Assembly (NCBI RefSeq): GCF_003667545.1
Contig: NZ_RCUV01000005.1
Coordinates: 248,001-312,000, forward strand
Length of the DNA stretch: 64,000 nt
Source: Mycetocola manganoxydans
Lineage (GTDB): Bacteria; Actinomycetota; Actinomycetes; Actinomycetales; Microbacteriaceae
Reading direction: 5' to 3'
Positions 1 through 11,460 of this stretch are shown in pieces. Made by a program: the position numbers and the translations under genes. Within the stretch, counting starts at the first letter, position 1, and every line of letters starts with the position of its first letter. The notes under the pieces are model-generated. The model did no database searches. It saw only the letters and a list, made by a program, of their open reading frames with translations, and had not been told where the DNA came from.

Positions 1-2530
<2,530 letters not shown>

Positions 2531-2531
<1 letters not shown>

Positions 2532-3700
2532 TAGTTGTTGTCTCCTGCTCGGTTGGCCTTGTTCGAGATCACCAGGTCGCGGAAGCGATCGAAGAGGTGG
2601 TTGGCGTCGTTCGGGCCTGCGGCCGACTCCGGGTGGTACTGCACGCTGAATGCCGGGATGTCGAGGCAGGCGAGGCCTTCGACGACCTGGTCGTTGAGGC
2701 TGTAGTGGCTGACGGTGACACGGCCGAATCCCTCGGGCGAGTCGTGCTCGCCCTCGATCGGCAGGTCGACGGCGAAGCCGTGGTTCTGGGAGGTGATCTC
2801 CACCCGCCCTGTCGCCTTCTCGAGGACGGGTTGGTTGATGCCGCGGTGGCCGAACGGCAGCTTGTATGTTCCGAAGCCGAGTGCGCGGCCGAGAAGCTGG
2901 TTTCCGAAGCAGATCCCGAAGTACGGCAGGTCGGCCCGGAGGGCCTCGCGGAGCAGGGTGACGTGAGCGTCGGATGCAGCGGGGTCGCCGGGTCCGTTCG
3001 AGAAGAACAGGGCGTCCGGGTTGAGTGAGAGTACGTGTTCCGCCGTGACGTTCTGCGGCAGAACGAGGACGTCGAAACCACGCTCGGACAGGTACTTCAC
3101 TGTCGAGGTCTTGATGCCGAGGTCGAGCACGGCCACGCGGCCGATCCGCTCACCCTGGGCGGGGACCTCGTACGGGTCGATCGTCGAGACGTCGTGGGAG
3201 AGGTTCCTGCCCGCCATCCCCTGACCCTGACGGACCTGATCCAGCTGCTCGCCATCGGAAAGGTCGACGTATTCACCGGAGAAGATGCCGGCTCGCATGG
3301 CGCCCTTCGAGCGGATGTGCCGCGTGACGGCGCGCGTGTCGATGTTGCTGATCCCGACGATTCCGTTGGTGGTGAGGTCGTTGTCGAGACTGTCCTCGGC
3401 GCGGAAGTTCGAAACCACGCGGGAGGGGTCGCGCACCACGAATCCGGCGACCCAGATCTTCTTCGACTCCATGTCATCGGCGTTGACGCCGGTGTTGCCG
3501 ATGTGCGGGGCGGTCATCAAGACGATCTGACCGGCGTAGGACGGGTCGGTGAGGGTCTCCTGGTATCCGGTCATGCCGGTGGAGAACACAGCCTCGCCGA
3601 GGGTCCTGCCGGCGGCGCCGTATGCGCGGCCCCGGTAACGGCTTCCGTCCTCGAGGACGAGGACCGCTGGGGTTGCATCGCCAAACGTCGAGCTGCTCAT
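2531..3700 (-). CDS. carA: Carbamoyl-phosphate synthase small (glutaminase) subunit
   Basis: Hydrolyses glutamine and channels ammonia to CarB. The 389-residue protein has the CarA-specific N-terminal domain (residues 1-180, including [19 protein letters not shown]) followed by a class I glutamine amidotransferase domain. The nucleophile is Cys264 in GICFGN, and the His356/Glu358 pair lies in YHPES. Its length is normal for the family. It overlaps both neighbours by one base in TAATG arrangements, upstream with the PH-like gene and downstream with carB. This fits a single polycistronic pyr mRNA under PyrR control. Confidence 0.97.
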
Positions 3701-4230
3701 TATTTCTCACTCTCAGTGGTGGAGTCGGAGTGCCCGGCCGGAGCCGGGGCTGTCAGGGAGGTCAGGGCCGAGAGGACCGACCGGTTCCGGGTGGGGTCGA
3801 TGACGCGGAAGTAACTGTCGACGTCGATGTCGCCCCAACGCCACTGCAGGGCGATGAGGCCGTCGGATTCGACGACGCGATCGATGGTCCAGGTCGCCGT
3901 CGATGCTGACCGCAGGCTCGCGGCCGGGAGGAAAACGGGGTCCTGGGCGGGGATCGCCAGGACAACGCCTTCCTCGGCGACGGTCAGGTCGGCGTTGGCG
4001 CGGAATCCGAGGCCGCGGATCGCGAGCCGTTCGAGTGGCTGTCCGGCGCGCGTTGTCGCCACGTACAGAACACCCGTCGTGAGGGTGGGATGGATTCCTT
4101 CGGCGGGAAGCGGGGAGCCGGCGACACCTGCGTCCCGTCTCGAGCGGGCACGCCAGGCGATCCACATCCCGAGGAGCGCGACGACGAGGATCGTCAGGAC
4201 GACCACCGTGGGGACGAGCCGATCAGACAT
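3700..4230 (-). CDS. Membrane-anchored PH-like protein of the pyr operon
   Basis: A 176-residue protein of unknown function. A single N-terminal membrane segment (about residues 5-27, [18 protein letters not shown]) is followed by a soluble domain. The domain begins with a conserved-looking [21 protein letters not shown] stretch and ends with VDSYFRV and a Ser/Thr/Glu-rich tail. I chose the ATG at 4230 (MSDRLVPTV), which overlaps the pyrC end by 8 nt; longer upstream frames would run deep into pyrC. A membrane protein occupies this same slot between pyrC and carA in mycobacteria (annotated there as an export or membrane protein), so its place in the operon is conserved. Any link to pyrimidine synthesis is only inferred from position. 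Confidence 0.85.
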   Translation of the reverse strand: MSDRLVPTVVVLTILVVALLGMWIAWRARSRRDAGVAGSPLPAEGIHPTLTTGVLYVATTRAGQPLERLAIRGLGFRANADLTVAEEGVVLAIPAQDPVFLPAASLRSASTATWTIDRVVESDGLIALQWRWGDIDVDSYFRVIDPTRNRSVLSALTSLTAPAPAGHSDSTTESEK

Positions 4231-5560
4231 GCGCTGCCTTCTGCGACGCTGCCCCGACCTCGTCTGAGGGGCGGAGCATCCCGTCGAGGACAGTTGCCGC
4301 GCCATTGTGGAAGGTGGCGAGAACCCGGCCGGGAAGGGTGCGGCCGATGTAGGGAGAATTGACACCCTGACCGGCAAGATCCGCCGTGCTGAAATCGCGG
4401 CTCGCGTTCGGGTCGTAGAGGGTCACCTGAGCGCTGGCGCCGGCGACGATCCCCTGGCCGTGGCTTGAGATCCGGCCGATCGCTGCCGGTGCACTCGACA
4501 AGACGCGCGCGACATCGGCCCAGCCGAGCTGATCGGTTTCGACGACGGAGGCGTGGACGACGCTGAGCGCAGACTCGAGGCCGACCATGCCGTTCGCTGC
4601 CGCATCCCACTCGCAATCCTTGCTCTCGACCGGATGCGGAGCGTGGTCGGTGGCGACGATGTCGATGGTTCCGTCCGCGAGGGCCTCGCGCAGGGCGAGA
4701 ACGTCCTCCCGACGACGGAGCGGCGGGTTGACTTTGTACCTGGCGTCGAAGCTGCGGACCAGTTCCTCGTCGAGCAGCAGATGGTGCGGGGTGACCTCGG
4801 CGGTGACGCGGATGCCACGGGCCTTCGCCCAGCGCAGGACGTCGACGGAGCCTGCGGTCGAGACGTGACAGATGTGCAGTCTGCTGCCGACGTGCTCGGC
4901 GAGAAGAACGTCGCGCGCGATGATCGATTCTTCGGCGACGGCGGGCCACCCGGTGAGTCCGAGTTCTCCCGAAACAGCGCCCTCGTTCATCTGGGCGCCG
5001 ACGGTGAGCCTGGGCTCCTGTGCGTGCTGCGCGATGACGCCGTCGAACGACTTCACGTATTCGAGGGCACGGCGCATGAGCACCGGGTCCCAGACGCACG
5101 AGCCGTCGTCGGAGAAGACCCGGACGCGGGCTCGGGAGGCGGCCATGGCGCCGAGTTCGGCGAGACGTTCGCCGCCGAGTCCGACGGTGACGGCTCCGAT
5201 CGGTTGAACGGTGGCGTAGCCCGATTGTTCACCGAGCGAGAGAACCTGTTCGACGACGCCTGCGGTGTCGGCAACCGGGGAGGTGTTCGCCATGGCGAAC
5301 ACGGCGGTGAAGCCGCCGGCGGCGGCTGCCCGCGTTCCGCTGAGCACGGTTTCGCTCTGCTCGTAGCCGGGTTCACGGAGGTGGGTGTGCAGGTCGACGA
5401 GGCCGGGAAGTGCAACGAGGCCGTTCGCGTCGATTCGCTCGGCACCCGCAGCGGACAGTCCTGTGCCGAGTTCGGCGATGAGACCGTCCTTCAGCAGGAT
5501 GTCCGTTCGGCTCCCGTCGGGAAGCGCGGCGCCTGAAATCAGGTACGTTGTCGTGGACAT
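4223..5560 (-). CDS. pyrC: Dihydroorotase
   Basis: Cyclises carbamoyl aspartate to dihydroorotate, the third step of pyrimidine synthesis. The 445-residue protein is a class I amidohydrolase. The metal-binding HxH motif is His58/His60 in DLHTHLREPG. Further motifs are ICHVSTAGS for a metal histidine and ATDHAPHP for the catalytic aspartate. The length is as expected. It starts 3 nt after the pyrB stop and overlaps the following PH-like gene by 8 nt. Nothing looks damaged. Confidence 0.97.
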   Translation of the reverse strand: MSTTTYLISGAALPDGSRTDILLKDGLIAELGTGLSAAGAERIDANGLVALPGLVDLHTHLREPGYEQSETVLSGTRAAAAGGFTAVFAMANTSPVADTAGVVEQVLSLGEQSGYATVQPIGAVTVGLGGERLAELGAMAASRARVRVFSDDGSCVWDPVLMRRALEYVKSFDGVIAQHAQEPRLTVGAQMNEGAVSGELGLTGWPAVAEESIIARDVLLAEHVGSRLHICHVSTAGSVDVLRWAKARGIRVTAEVTPHHLLLDEELVRSFDARYKVNPPLRRREDVLALREALADGTIDIVATDHAPHPVESKDCEWDAAANGMVGLESALSVVHASVVETDQLGWADVARVLSSAPAAIGRISSHGQGIVAGASAQVTLYDPNASRDFSTADLAGQGVNSPYIGRTLPGRVLATFHNGAATVLDGMLRPSDEVGAASQKAAHV

Positions 5561-5563
5561 TTC

Positions 5564-6511
5564 TCAGTTCTCCCGATCGCCGGAAAGCAGCAGGTACAGT
5601 GCGGCCATCCGCACGGAAACACCGTTGGTGACCTGTTCGCGCACGGTTGACATGGGCGAGTCTGCGGCAGCAGCGGATATTTCGAGGCCCCGGTTCATGG
5701 GCCCGGGGTGCATAACAATGGTAGTCGGCTCCAGACGTGCGAGTCGCCCGTCGCCGAGTCCCCACCGTCTCGCGTACTCCCGGGTGTTCGGGAAGAAGGC
5801 GTCATGCATCCGTTCTGCCTGGATGCGGAGCATCATGACCACGTCGGGTCCCGCCGTGATGGCCTCGTCGAGGTCATACCCGACGGTTACCGGCCACAGG
5901 CGCGTGTCGACAGGGACGAGGGTCGGCGGGGCGACGAGGGTGACCGTCGCTCCGAGTGTGGTGAGGAGCCACACGTTCGAGCGGGCGACCCGCGAGTGCA
6001 GGATGTCTCCGACGATGGTGACCGACAGGCCGTCGAGGCCTCGGCCGCGGGACGCGTCACCGTGCACGCGCTTGCGGATCGTGAAGGCGTCGAGGAGGGC
6101 CTGCGTCGGATGCTCGTGGGTCCCGTCGCCCGCGTTGAGGATTCCGGCGTCGATCCAGCCGCTCGTCGCGAGGGTCTGCGGAGCTCCGGATGCGGGGTGG
6201 CGGATGACGACCGCATCCGCTCCCATCGCCTGGAGAGTCTGGGCCGTGTCCTTGAGGCTTTCGCCCTTGGAGACGCTTGACCCTTTCGCGCTGAAGTTGA
6301 TGACATCGGCGGAGAGCCGCTTCGCTGCCGCCTCGAACGAGATCCGCGTGCGGGTGGAGTCCTCGAAGAACAGGTTGACGACCGTCTTGCCCCGCAGCGT
6401 CGGGAGTTTCTTGACTTCGCGCTGCTGCGTGTCTGCCATGTCTTCGGCGACGTCGAGGAGCCGGATGGCCCCCTCCCTGCCGAGGTCGCGGGTGGAAAGC
6501 AGGTGACGCAT
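5564..6511 (-). CDS. pyrB: Aspartate carbamoyltransferase catalytic subunit
   Basis: Condenses carbamoyl phosphate with aspartate. The 315-residue protein carries the carbamoyl-phosphate motif STRT at residues 52-55, with RISFE after it. A VIRHPASG loop and an [13 protein letters not shown] segment are the other family signatures. No pyrI-type regulatory subunit is present, as usual in Gram-positive bacteria. The start overlaps the pyrR stop as TGATG, so the two are translationally coupled. Confidence 0.97.
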   Translation of the reverse strand: MRHLLSTRDLGREGAIRLLDVAEDMADTQQREVKKLPTLRGKTVVNLFFEDSTRTRISFEAAAKRLSADVINFSAKGSSVSKGESLKDTAQTLQAMGADAVVIRHPASGAPQTLATSGWIDAGILNAGDGTHEHPTQALLDAFTIRKRVHGDASRGRGLDGLSVTIVGDILHSRVARSNVWLLTTLGATVTLVAPPTLVPVDTRLWPVTVGYDLDEAITAGPDVVMMLRIQAERMHDAFFPNTREYARRWGLGDGRLARLEPTTIVMHPGPMNRGLEISAAAADSPMSTVREQVTNGVSVRMAALYLLLSGDREN

Positions 6512-7050
6512 CAGCCGGCCGCCGAATCGATCGAGACGAGGTCGGCGCCGTCGAGCTCCGCCAGCCGCACGTTGATGCGCTCGGTCTGCGCGCTGGGAAG
6601 ATTCTTGCCGACGAAGTCCGGGCGGATGGGAAGTTCCCGGTGGCCGCGGTCGACGAGAGCTGCGAGCCGGACGGCCCGCGGCCGACCGAAGTCACCGATG
6701 GCGTCGAGGGCGGCGCGGATGGTTCGACCCGAGTACAGCACGTCGTCGACGAGTACGACCGTCTTCCCGTCGACCCCTGAGGCGGGAATCCGCGTCGGGG
6801 ACGGAGTGCGGGTCGGATGCTTCGCGAGATCATCGCGGTACATCGTCACGTCGAGCGATCCCGCTTCGATCGGGGTCTCCGTGATGCCGGAGATGATGGC
6901 GGCGATCCGGTCGGCGAGGATCACGCCGCGAGTGGGGATACCCAGGAGAACGAGGTTCTCTGCACCTCGGTTGGATTCGATGATCTCGTGTGAGATGCGA
7001 GTCAGAGCCCTGGTGATATCAGCCTGCTGAAGTACGACTCGCGCACTCAT
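6511..7050 (-). CDS. pyrR: PyrR, bifunctional pyr regulator / uracil phosphoribosyltransferase
   Basis: An RNA-binding attenuator of the pyr operon that also resembles type I phosphoribosyltransferases. In 179 residues it has the PRPP-binding loop [12 protein letters not shown] (about residues 99-110). It also has MYRDDL and the [16 protein letters not shown] segment typical of PyrR. It is the first gene of the operon. The ATG at 7050 is preceded by AAGGGAG at 7056-7062 with a 5-nt gap. A PyrR-type RNA hairpin lies directly upstream (7065-7080), suggesting that PyrR-UMP represses its own translation. Confidence 0.96.
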   Translation of the reverse strand: MSARVVLQQADITRALTRISHEIIESNRGAENLVLLGIPTRGVILADRIAAIISGITETPIEAGSLDVTMYRDDLAKHPTRTPSPTRIPASGVDGKTVVLVDDVLYSGRTIRAALDAIGDFGRPRAVRLAALVDRGHRELPIRPDFVGKNLPSAQTERINVRLAELDGADLVSIDSAAG

Positions 7051-7064
7051 GCTGACTCCCTTCT

Positions 7065-7080
7065 CCGTCTCTCTGGACGG
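7065..7080 (-). promoter_or_regulatory. PyrR-binding RNA hairpin in the pyrR leader
   Basis: On the minus strand the sequence CCGTCCAGAGAGACGG forms a 5-bp stem (CCGUC/GACGG) closed by the loop CAGAGA. It contains UCCAGAGAG, which matches the core UCCNGNGAG of the Bacillus PyrR binding loop. It ends only 2 nt before the AAGGGAG ribosome-binding site of pyrR. I see no terminator or antiterminator pair in the short leader. The arrangement therefore fits translational repression, as described for mycobacteria, rather than transcription attenuation. Confidence 0.75.
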
Positions 7081-7104
7081 CGTTAAAGGTTGTCGATTTG
7101 TTCG

Positions 7105-7110
7105 AGCCTA
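7105..7110 (-). promoter_or_regulatory. Probable -10 box of the pyr operon promoter
   Basis: TAGGCT on the minus strand sits about 25 nt upstream of the PyrR hairpin and would start transcription near 7098. TAGGCT recurs as a -10 box in this window. No convincing -35 element was seen. Confidence 0.4.
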
Positions 7111-7171
7111 CCAGCCGGCGGGTCGTCGACCCGCGGGAAGGACTTCGGCGCTCACCGCGTTACAGTGCGAT

Positions 7172-8326
7172 GTGACCCCGGACTCCCCTGCCTCGACCCT
7201 CACGCCCTCTCCTGTCACGGTCGATGTCGTCGTGATCGGTGCCGGCCAGGCCGGACTGTCCACCGCCTATCACCTGCAGCGCAGGGGTTTCGTGCCCGCT
7301 GGTGCATCACGAACGGATGCGCCCAGCTACGTCGTCCTCGATGCCGAGGACGGACCCGGAGGGGCCTGGCGGCATCGCTGGAAGAGCCTCGTGATGTCGA
7401 CGGTGAACGGGATCAGCGACCTGCCCGGCATCCCCAAGCCGGACGTGGACCCGGCTCAGCCGAGCTCCGAGTTCCTCACCGGGTACTTCGGCGCGTACGA
7501 GCGGGACCTCGGTTTCGCCATCGTCCGGCCCGTGCGGGTCAGGACCGTTTCCCGGGAAGACGCGAACCCGGCTGGGCGACTGCTGGTGGAATCGGACGCC
7601 GGAAGCTGGTCCACCCGTGCTGTCGTCAACGCCACGGGCACCTGGACCCGACCGTTCTGGCCGCTGTATCCCGGGCAGTCGGCGTTCACCGGCAGACAGC
7701 TGCACGTCGCCGACTACGTCTCGGCTGGGGAGTTTCGGGGCGAACACGTCGTCGTCGTCGGTGGCGGAATCTCCGCCGTCCAACTGCTCGATGAGATCTC
7801 CCGCGAAACCACGACGACGTGGTTCACCCGGCGCGAACCGGTCTGGCGGGATGCCGAGTTCGATGCGGCGGCGGGGTCCGCCGCGGTGGCGCTCGTCGAG
7901 GAGAGGGTGCGGAAGGGCCTGCCGCCCGCCAGCGTCGTCTCCGTCACGGGGTTGATCTGGACGCCGGCGCTCCGTGCCGCGGCGGATCGCGGCGTGCTGG
8001 AGCGGCATCCGATGTTCACGGCGATCGAGCCGACCGGGGTGCGACTGGCCGACGGCGGATTCCAGGCCGCCGACGTGATCCTCTGGGCGACCGGGTTTCG
8101 CGCGGCGCTCGACCACCTCGCTCCGCTGCATGTGCGCTCCCCCGGGGGCGGCATCGTCATGGACGGCACCGCTGTCGCCGCAGAACCGCGCGTGCACCTC
8201 GTCGGGTACGGTCCGTCGTCGTCGACGATCGGAGCGAACCGGGCGGGGCGTGCGGCGGTTTCGGGGATCATCCGGCTGCTTGATGCCGCGGACGCAAAAA
8301 CGCCCGCCGGCACGGGGGTGCGTTAG
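7172..8326 (+). CDS. FAD-dependent oxidoreductase / flavin monooxygenase-like protein
   Basis: A predicted flavoprotein of about 384 residues. The N-terminal FAD-binding Rossmann motif is VVVIGAGQAGLST. A second dinucleotide site is VVVVGGGISAVQ about 165 residues later. VILWATGFRAAL matches the ATG-containing motif of flavin-containing monooxygenases. The substrate cannot be told. The start is uncertain. The frame is open from 7049, but that would overlap the pyrR start and leader, so I prefer GTG at 7172, which leaves about 18 residues before the FAD motif. The gene is monocistronic and divergent from pyrR. Its 3' end is overlapped by the nusB terminator. Confidence 0.8.
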   Translation: MTPDSPASTLTPSPVTVDVVVIGAGQAGLSTAYHLQRRGFVPAGASRTDAPSYVVLDAEDGPGGAWRHRWKSLVMSTVNGISDLPGIPKPDVDPAQPSSEFLTGYFGAYERDLGFAIVRPVRVRTVSREDANPAGRLLVESDAGSWSTRAVVNATGTWTRPFWPLYPGQSAFTGRQLHVADYVSAGEFRGEHVVVVGGGISAVQLLDEISRETTTTWFTRREPVWRDAEFDAAAGSAAVALVEERVRKGLPPASVVSVTGLIWTPALRAAADRGVLERHPMFTAIEPTGVRLADGGFQAADVILWATGFRAALDHLAPLHVRSPGGGIVMDGTAVAAEPRVHLVGYGPSSSTIGANRAGRAAVSGIIRLLDAADAKTPAGTGVR

Positions 8327-8333
8327 CGGGCGT
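8300..8333 (-). terminator. Rho-independent terminator of the efp-nusB operon
   Basis: ACGCCCGC (8300-8307) pairs perfectly with GCGGGCGT (8326-8333). On the minus strand the stem is followed by TTTTTGCG, a true U-tract. It lies 19 nt past the nusB stop and is embedded in the last codons of the convergent FAD oxidoreductase gene. Confidence 0.85.
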
Positions 8334-8351
8334 CGTGCGGTCGACAGCTCG

Positions 8352-8765
8352 TCAGCCGTTAGCCTGAGCGATCTTTCCGAGGAGTCCGTTGACGAAGCCG
8401 GCCGAGTCATCGGTCGACAGCGTCTTGGCTGATTCAACCGCTTCGTCGATGGCGACGGCCGCGGGGATCTCGTCGTTGAACAGGACCTCCCAGACGCCGA
8501 TCCGGAGAATCGCCCGATCGACGGCAGGCATCCGCGCGAGGGTCCAGCCCTGCGCATAGGTCTCGATCTGCTCGTCGATCTCTTCGGCGTTGTCGATGAT
8601 GCCGTCGACGATGTCGCGGGCGTAGAGCCAGGATGCCTCGCGCTGCGGTTCGCTCGATGCGCGCTGGGCTTCGACCGTCAGGGCGTCGCGCAGGGAAAGG
8701 TCGCGGAGGTCGGCACCATAGAGGATGTCGAGAGCCCGTTTACGGGCTTTGCTGCGGGCGCTCAC
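8352..8765 (-). CDS. nusB: Transcription antitermination factor NusB
   Basis: A small all-helical RNA-binding protein that, with S10 (NusE), binds boxA in rRNA leaders for antitermination. The 137-residue sequence has the NusB hallmarks: ARKRALDILYGAD at the N-terminus, RMPAVDRAILRIGVWEVLF in the middle, and AIDEAVESAKTLSTDDSAGFVNGLL near the end. The GTG start at 8765 overlaps the efp stop as TAGTG. It is followed by a strong terminator, so it closes the efp operon. Confidence 0.96.
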   Translation of the reverse strand: MSARSKARKRALDILYGADLRDLSLRDALTVEAQRASSEPQREASWLYARDIVDGIIDNAEEIDEQIETYAQGWTLARMPAVDRAILRIGVWEVLFNDEIPAAVAIDEAVESAKTLSTDDSAGFVNGLLGKIAQANG

Positions 8766-9328
8766 TAGTCGTTGACGCGGCCCATGTAGTCACCGGTGCG
8801 GGTGTCGACCTTGACCTTGGTGCCCTGTTCGAGGAACAGCGGAACCTGGATCTCGTAGCCGGTCTCGACGGTCGCGGGCTTGGTTCCGCCGGTCGAGCGG
8901 TCTCCCTGGAGGCCGGGCTCGGTGTACGTGATCTCGAGGACGACGGATGCCGGAAGTTCGACGTAGAGCGGGTTGCCGTTGTTGAGCGCGATCGTGACGG
9001 CCTGGTTCTCGAGCATGAAGTTCGCCGCGTCGCCGACGATGGTGCCTGGGACGGTGAGCTGGTCGTAGTCGGCGACGTCCATGAAGACGTACGAGTCACC
9101 GTCGTTGTAGAGGTAGGTGAAGTCGCGGCGGTCGACGTTCTCGATGTCGATCTTCGTGCCCGCGTTGTAGGTGCGGTCGACGGTCTTGCCAGAGACGACG
9201 TTCTTCAGTTTGGTGCGAACGAACGCGCCGCCCTTGCCCGGCTTGACGTGCTGGAATTCGATGACGTTCCAGAGCTGGCCGTCGATGTTGAGGACGATTC
9301 CGTTGCGGATGTCGGCGGTAGATGCCAT
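8765..9328 (-). CDS. efp: Translation elongation factor P
   Basis: Rescues ribosomes stalled on polyproline stretches. The 187-residue protein has all three EF-P domains: the KOW-like N-terminal domain with loop [13 protein letters not shown], and two OB-type domains ending in [15 protein letters not shown]. Lys32 sits at the tip of the loop at the position modified in some bacteria. No epmA/epmB or deoxyhypusine-type modification genes are in the window. The tip PGKGG differs from the PGKGP reported for some actinobacterial EF-P proteins with unmodified lysine. It has its own promoter and is coupled to nusB. Confidence 0.96.
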   Translation of the reverse strand: MASTADIRNGIVLNIDGQLWNVIEFQHVKPGKGGAFVRTKLKNVVSGKTVDRTYNAGTKIDIENVDRRDFTYLYNDGDSYVFMDVADYDQLTVPGTIVGDAANFMLENQAVTIALNNGNPLYVELPASVVLEITYTEPGLQGDRSTGGTKPATVETGYEIQVPLFLEQGTKVKVDTRTGDYMGRVND

Positions 9329-9385
9329 GAAGAGGGGGTTCCATTTCAGTGGGAAGAGGGTTGGCCCGACGGGGCCATCGGAGAG

Positions 9386-9414
9386 AGTTTACCTGCCGCA
9401 CCGGCGCTCACCAA
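9386..9414 (-). promoter_or_regulatory. efp promoter
   Basis: On the minus strand TTGGTG (9409-9414) and TAAACT (9386-9391) are separated by exactly 17 nt. They lie between the aroQ stop and the efp start, giving a leader of about 50 nt. This is one of the best sigma-70-like promoters in the window. Confidence 0.65.
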
Positions 9415-9434
9415 AGGCGCGGCTGCCCCGGAGG

Positions 9435-9878
9435 TCAGTCGAGGCGGGTGATCGCCGTCAGAGCGAGCCGGTAGGAATCGAATCCGAAGCCGGCGATGAC
9501 TCCGGTTGCGACGCCGGAGATGACGCTCGTGTGCCGGAACGCCTCGCGCGCGTGAGGATTCGAGATGTGCACTTCGACGAGCGCGAGGCCGGCCTTCGGA
9601 ACGAGCGCTGCGGCATCCCTCAGTGCATAGCTGTAGTGGGTGAACGCCGCTGGATTGAGGATCACCGGTGTGCCGGAATCCACCGCCTCGTAGAGCCAGG
9701 AGATCAGTTCGGCTTCGTCGTTGGTCTGGCGCAGGTCGATCGTCGTACCGTCGGGAGCGTCCGCCTCGAGAATGCTGCGGAGATCGTCGAGGGTGCCGCT
9801 CCCGTACACGTCCGGCTCACGAGAACCCAGTCTGCCGAGGTTGGGGCCGTTGAGGACGAGAACCGATGCCGAGGTCAT
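9435..9878 (-). CDS. aroQ: 3-dehydroquinate dehydratase, type II
   Basis: Converts 3-dehydroquinate to 3-dehydroshikimate. The ATG at 9878 gives 147 residues beginning MTSASVLVLNGPNLGRLGSR, which contains the type II signature LNGPNLGRLG. NPAAFTHYSYALRDA and VEVHISNPHAREAFRHTS complete the family pattern, with the catalytic His in VHISN. A longer open frame upstream is only a shadow of aroB. The start overlaps the aroB stop in an ATGA, so it is the last gene of the aro cluster. Confidence 0.96.
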   Translation of the reverse strand: MTSASVLVLNGPNLGRLGSREPDVYGSGTLDDLRSILEADAPDGTTIDLRQTNDEAELISWLYEAVDSGTPVILNPAAFTHYSYALRDAAALVPKAGLALVEVHISNPHAREAFRHTSVISGVATGVIAGFGFDSYRLALTAITRLD

Positions 9879-10951
9879 GAGCCGATCTCCTGGTATGCCG
9901 CGAACAACAGCGCGGTTTCGGGGCCGGCGAGGACCGTCGGCTTGGCGATGTCGTCGAGAACGATGAAGCGCAGCATTCCGGCCCGCGCCTTCTTGTCGCG
10001 CTGCATCGTTGCGAGCAGGGTGTTCCAGCGGCCAACCGGGTATTCGGTGGGCAGGTCGAGCGAATCGAGGATGCTCCGGTGCCGGTCGGCGACGTCGTCC
10101 GGGAGCCGCCCGGCCAGTCGCGACAGTTCCGCGGCGAACATCATCCCGACCGCGACGGCGGCACCGTGGCGCCACTGGTAGCGTTCCGCATGCTCGATCG
10201 CGTGACCGAGGGTGTGTCCGTAGTTGAGGATCTCGCGGAGTCCGCCCTCCTTGAAATCTTCGCTGACCACCCGGGCCTTCAGGGCGATGGACAGTTCGAC
10301 CACCCGGCGGAACGCGTCGGTTGCCGGGTTCGTCACCGCGTCGACATCGGCTTCGATGATGTCGAGGATCTCGGGTTCGGCGATGAATCCGCACTTCACG
10401 ATCTCCGCGAATCCGGCGAGGATCTCGTTCCTCGGCAGCGAGTCGAGCAGCTCGAGGTCGACGAGGACTCCGGCGGGAGCGTAGAACGCGCCGACGAGGT
10501 TCTTGCCCTCGTTGGTGTTGATGCCGGTCTTGCCTCCGACGGCCGCGTCGACCATCCCGGCGACGGAGGTCGGGACCTGGACGAGGCGGACACCGCGCAA
10601 CCACGTCGCCGCGACGAAACCGGCGACGTCGGTCGTCGCTCCCCCACCGAAGCCGATCACGGCATCCGTCCGGGTGAAATCGGCCTGGCCCATGATCTGC
10701 CAGCAGAACGCGGCGACCTCGACCCTTTTGCCTGTCTCGGCGTCGGGGATCTCGGCGAGGAGCACCTGGTACCGGCCGGCGAGGCTCTCCCGCAGCCGTT
10801 CTGCCTTCTCGGCCAACGTCGGCGGGTGCACGAGCAGGATCTTCGCGACGTTGTCGCCGAGCATCGCGGGCAACCGGTCGAGGATGCCACGGCCGATCTC
10901 GATGTCGTATGCGTCGGTTCCGGTGACCCGGACGGTCGTGATCTCGGTCAT
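9875..10951 (-). CDS. aroB: 3-dehydroquinate synthase
   Basis: NAD- and metal-dependent conversion of DAHP to 3-dehydroquinate. The 358-residue protein shows GFGGGATTDVAGFVAATWLRG (NAD site) and PTSVAGMVDAAVGGKTGIN. The metal ligands are in EIVKCGF and LNYGHTLGHAIE. ATGA overlaps link it to both aroK and aroQ. Confidence 0.97.
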   Translation of the reverse strand: MTEITTVRVTGTDAYDIEIGRGILDRLPAMLGDNVAKILLVHPPTLAEKAERLRESLAGRYQVLLAEIPDAETGKRVEVAAFCWQIMGQADFTRTDAVIGFGGGATTDVAGFVAATWLRGVRLVQVPTSVAGMVDAAVGGKTGINTNEGKNLVGAFYAPAGVLVDLELLDSLPRNEILAGFAEIVKCGFIAEPEILDIIEADVDAVTNPATDAFRRVVELSIALKARVVSEDFKEGGLREILNYGHTLGHAIEHAERYQWRHGAAVAVGMMFAAELSRLAGRLPDDVADRHRSILDSLDLPTEYPVGRWNTLLATMQRDKKARAGMLRFIVLDDIAKPTVLAGPETALLFAAYQEIGS

Positions 10952-11460
10952 GAGTGTCCTCTCGCCCAGTCGGCGATTCGTTCGGCGATGCGTTCGATGG
11001 GTTCGCTCGATGTGTCGAAGCTGACGGTCGCCAGGCGTTCGTAGATCGGGCGGCGGTCGTCGTAGATGCGCTGCCAGTCGCCCGTTCCGTTGGCGAGCAG
11101 CGGGCGTTTGTCAGTGCGAATCCGGGCGGCGACCGCTGCTGCGGTGACGGTCAGCAGGACGACGGTTCGGTCTGCGAGATCGCGCTGGGTGTCCGGGTGA
11201 AGTACGGCGCCTCCTCCGAGCGAGACCACGGCGTCCTCGGCGAGGGCAGCCTGCACGGCGTCACGCTCGAGCCGACGGAATGCCGGTTCACCCTGCTCGG
11301 CGAAAATGCCGGTGATGGGCCCGTATTCGGCGACGATCCGTTTGTCGGTGTCGACGAATGGAACCGCAAGCGATCGCGCGACCCGGCGACCGATCTTGGT
11401 TTTGCCTGCCCCCATCGGCCCGATCAGGACGAGGGGAAGCGGCACCGAGGGAGCGCTCAC
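10948..11460 (-). CDS. aroK: Shikimate kinase
   Basis: Phosphorylates shikimate with ATP. The 170-residue P-loop kinase has Walker A GPMGAGKT at residues 14-21, DTDKRI for shikimate binding, and SLGGGAVL. The RTDKRPLL lid region contains the conserved Arg. The GTG start at 11460 overlaps the aroC stop as GTGA, and its stop overlaps the aroB ATG. Confidence 0.96.
   Translation of the reverse strand: MSAPSVPLPLVLIGPMGAGKTKIGRRVARSLAVPFVDTDKRIVAEYGPITGIFAEQGEPAFRRLERDAVQAALAEDAVVSLGGGAVLHPDTQRDLADRTVVLLTVTAAAVAARIRTDKRPLLANGTGDWQRIYDDRRPIYERLATVSFDTSSEPIERIAERIADWARGHS

Noticed and set aside
9361-9377. Small GGCCC/GGGCC hairpin in the efp leader as a riboswitch
   Set aside because: Only a 6-bp stem with no conserved aptamer features; likely chance in GC-rich DNA.
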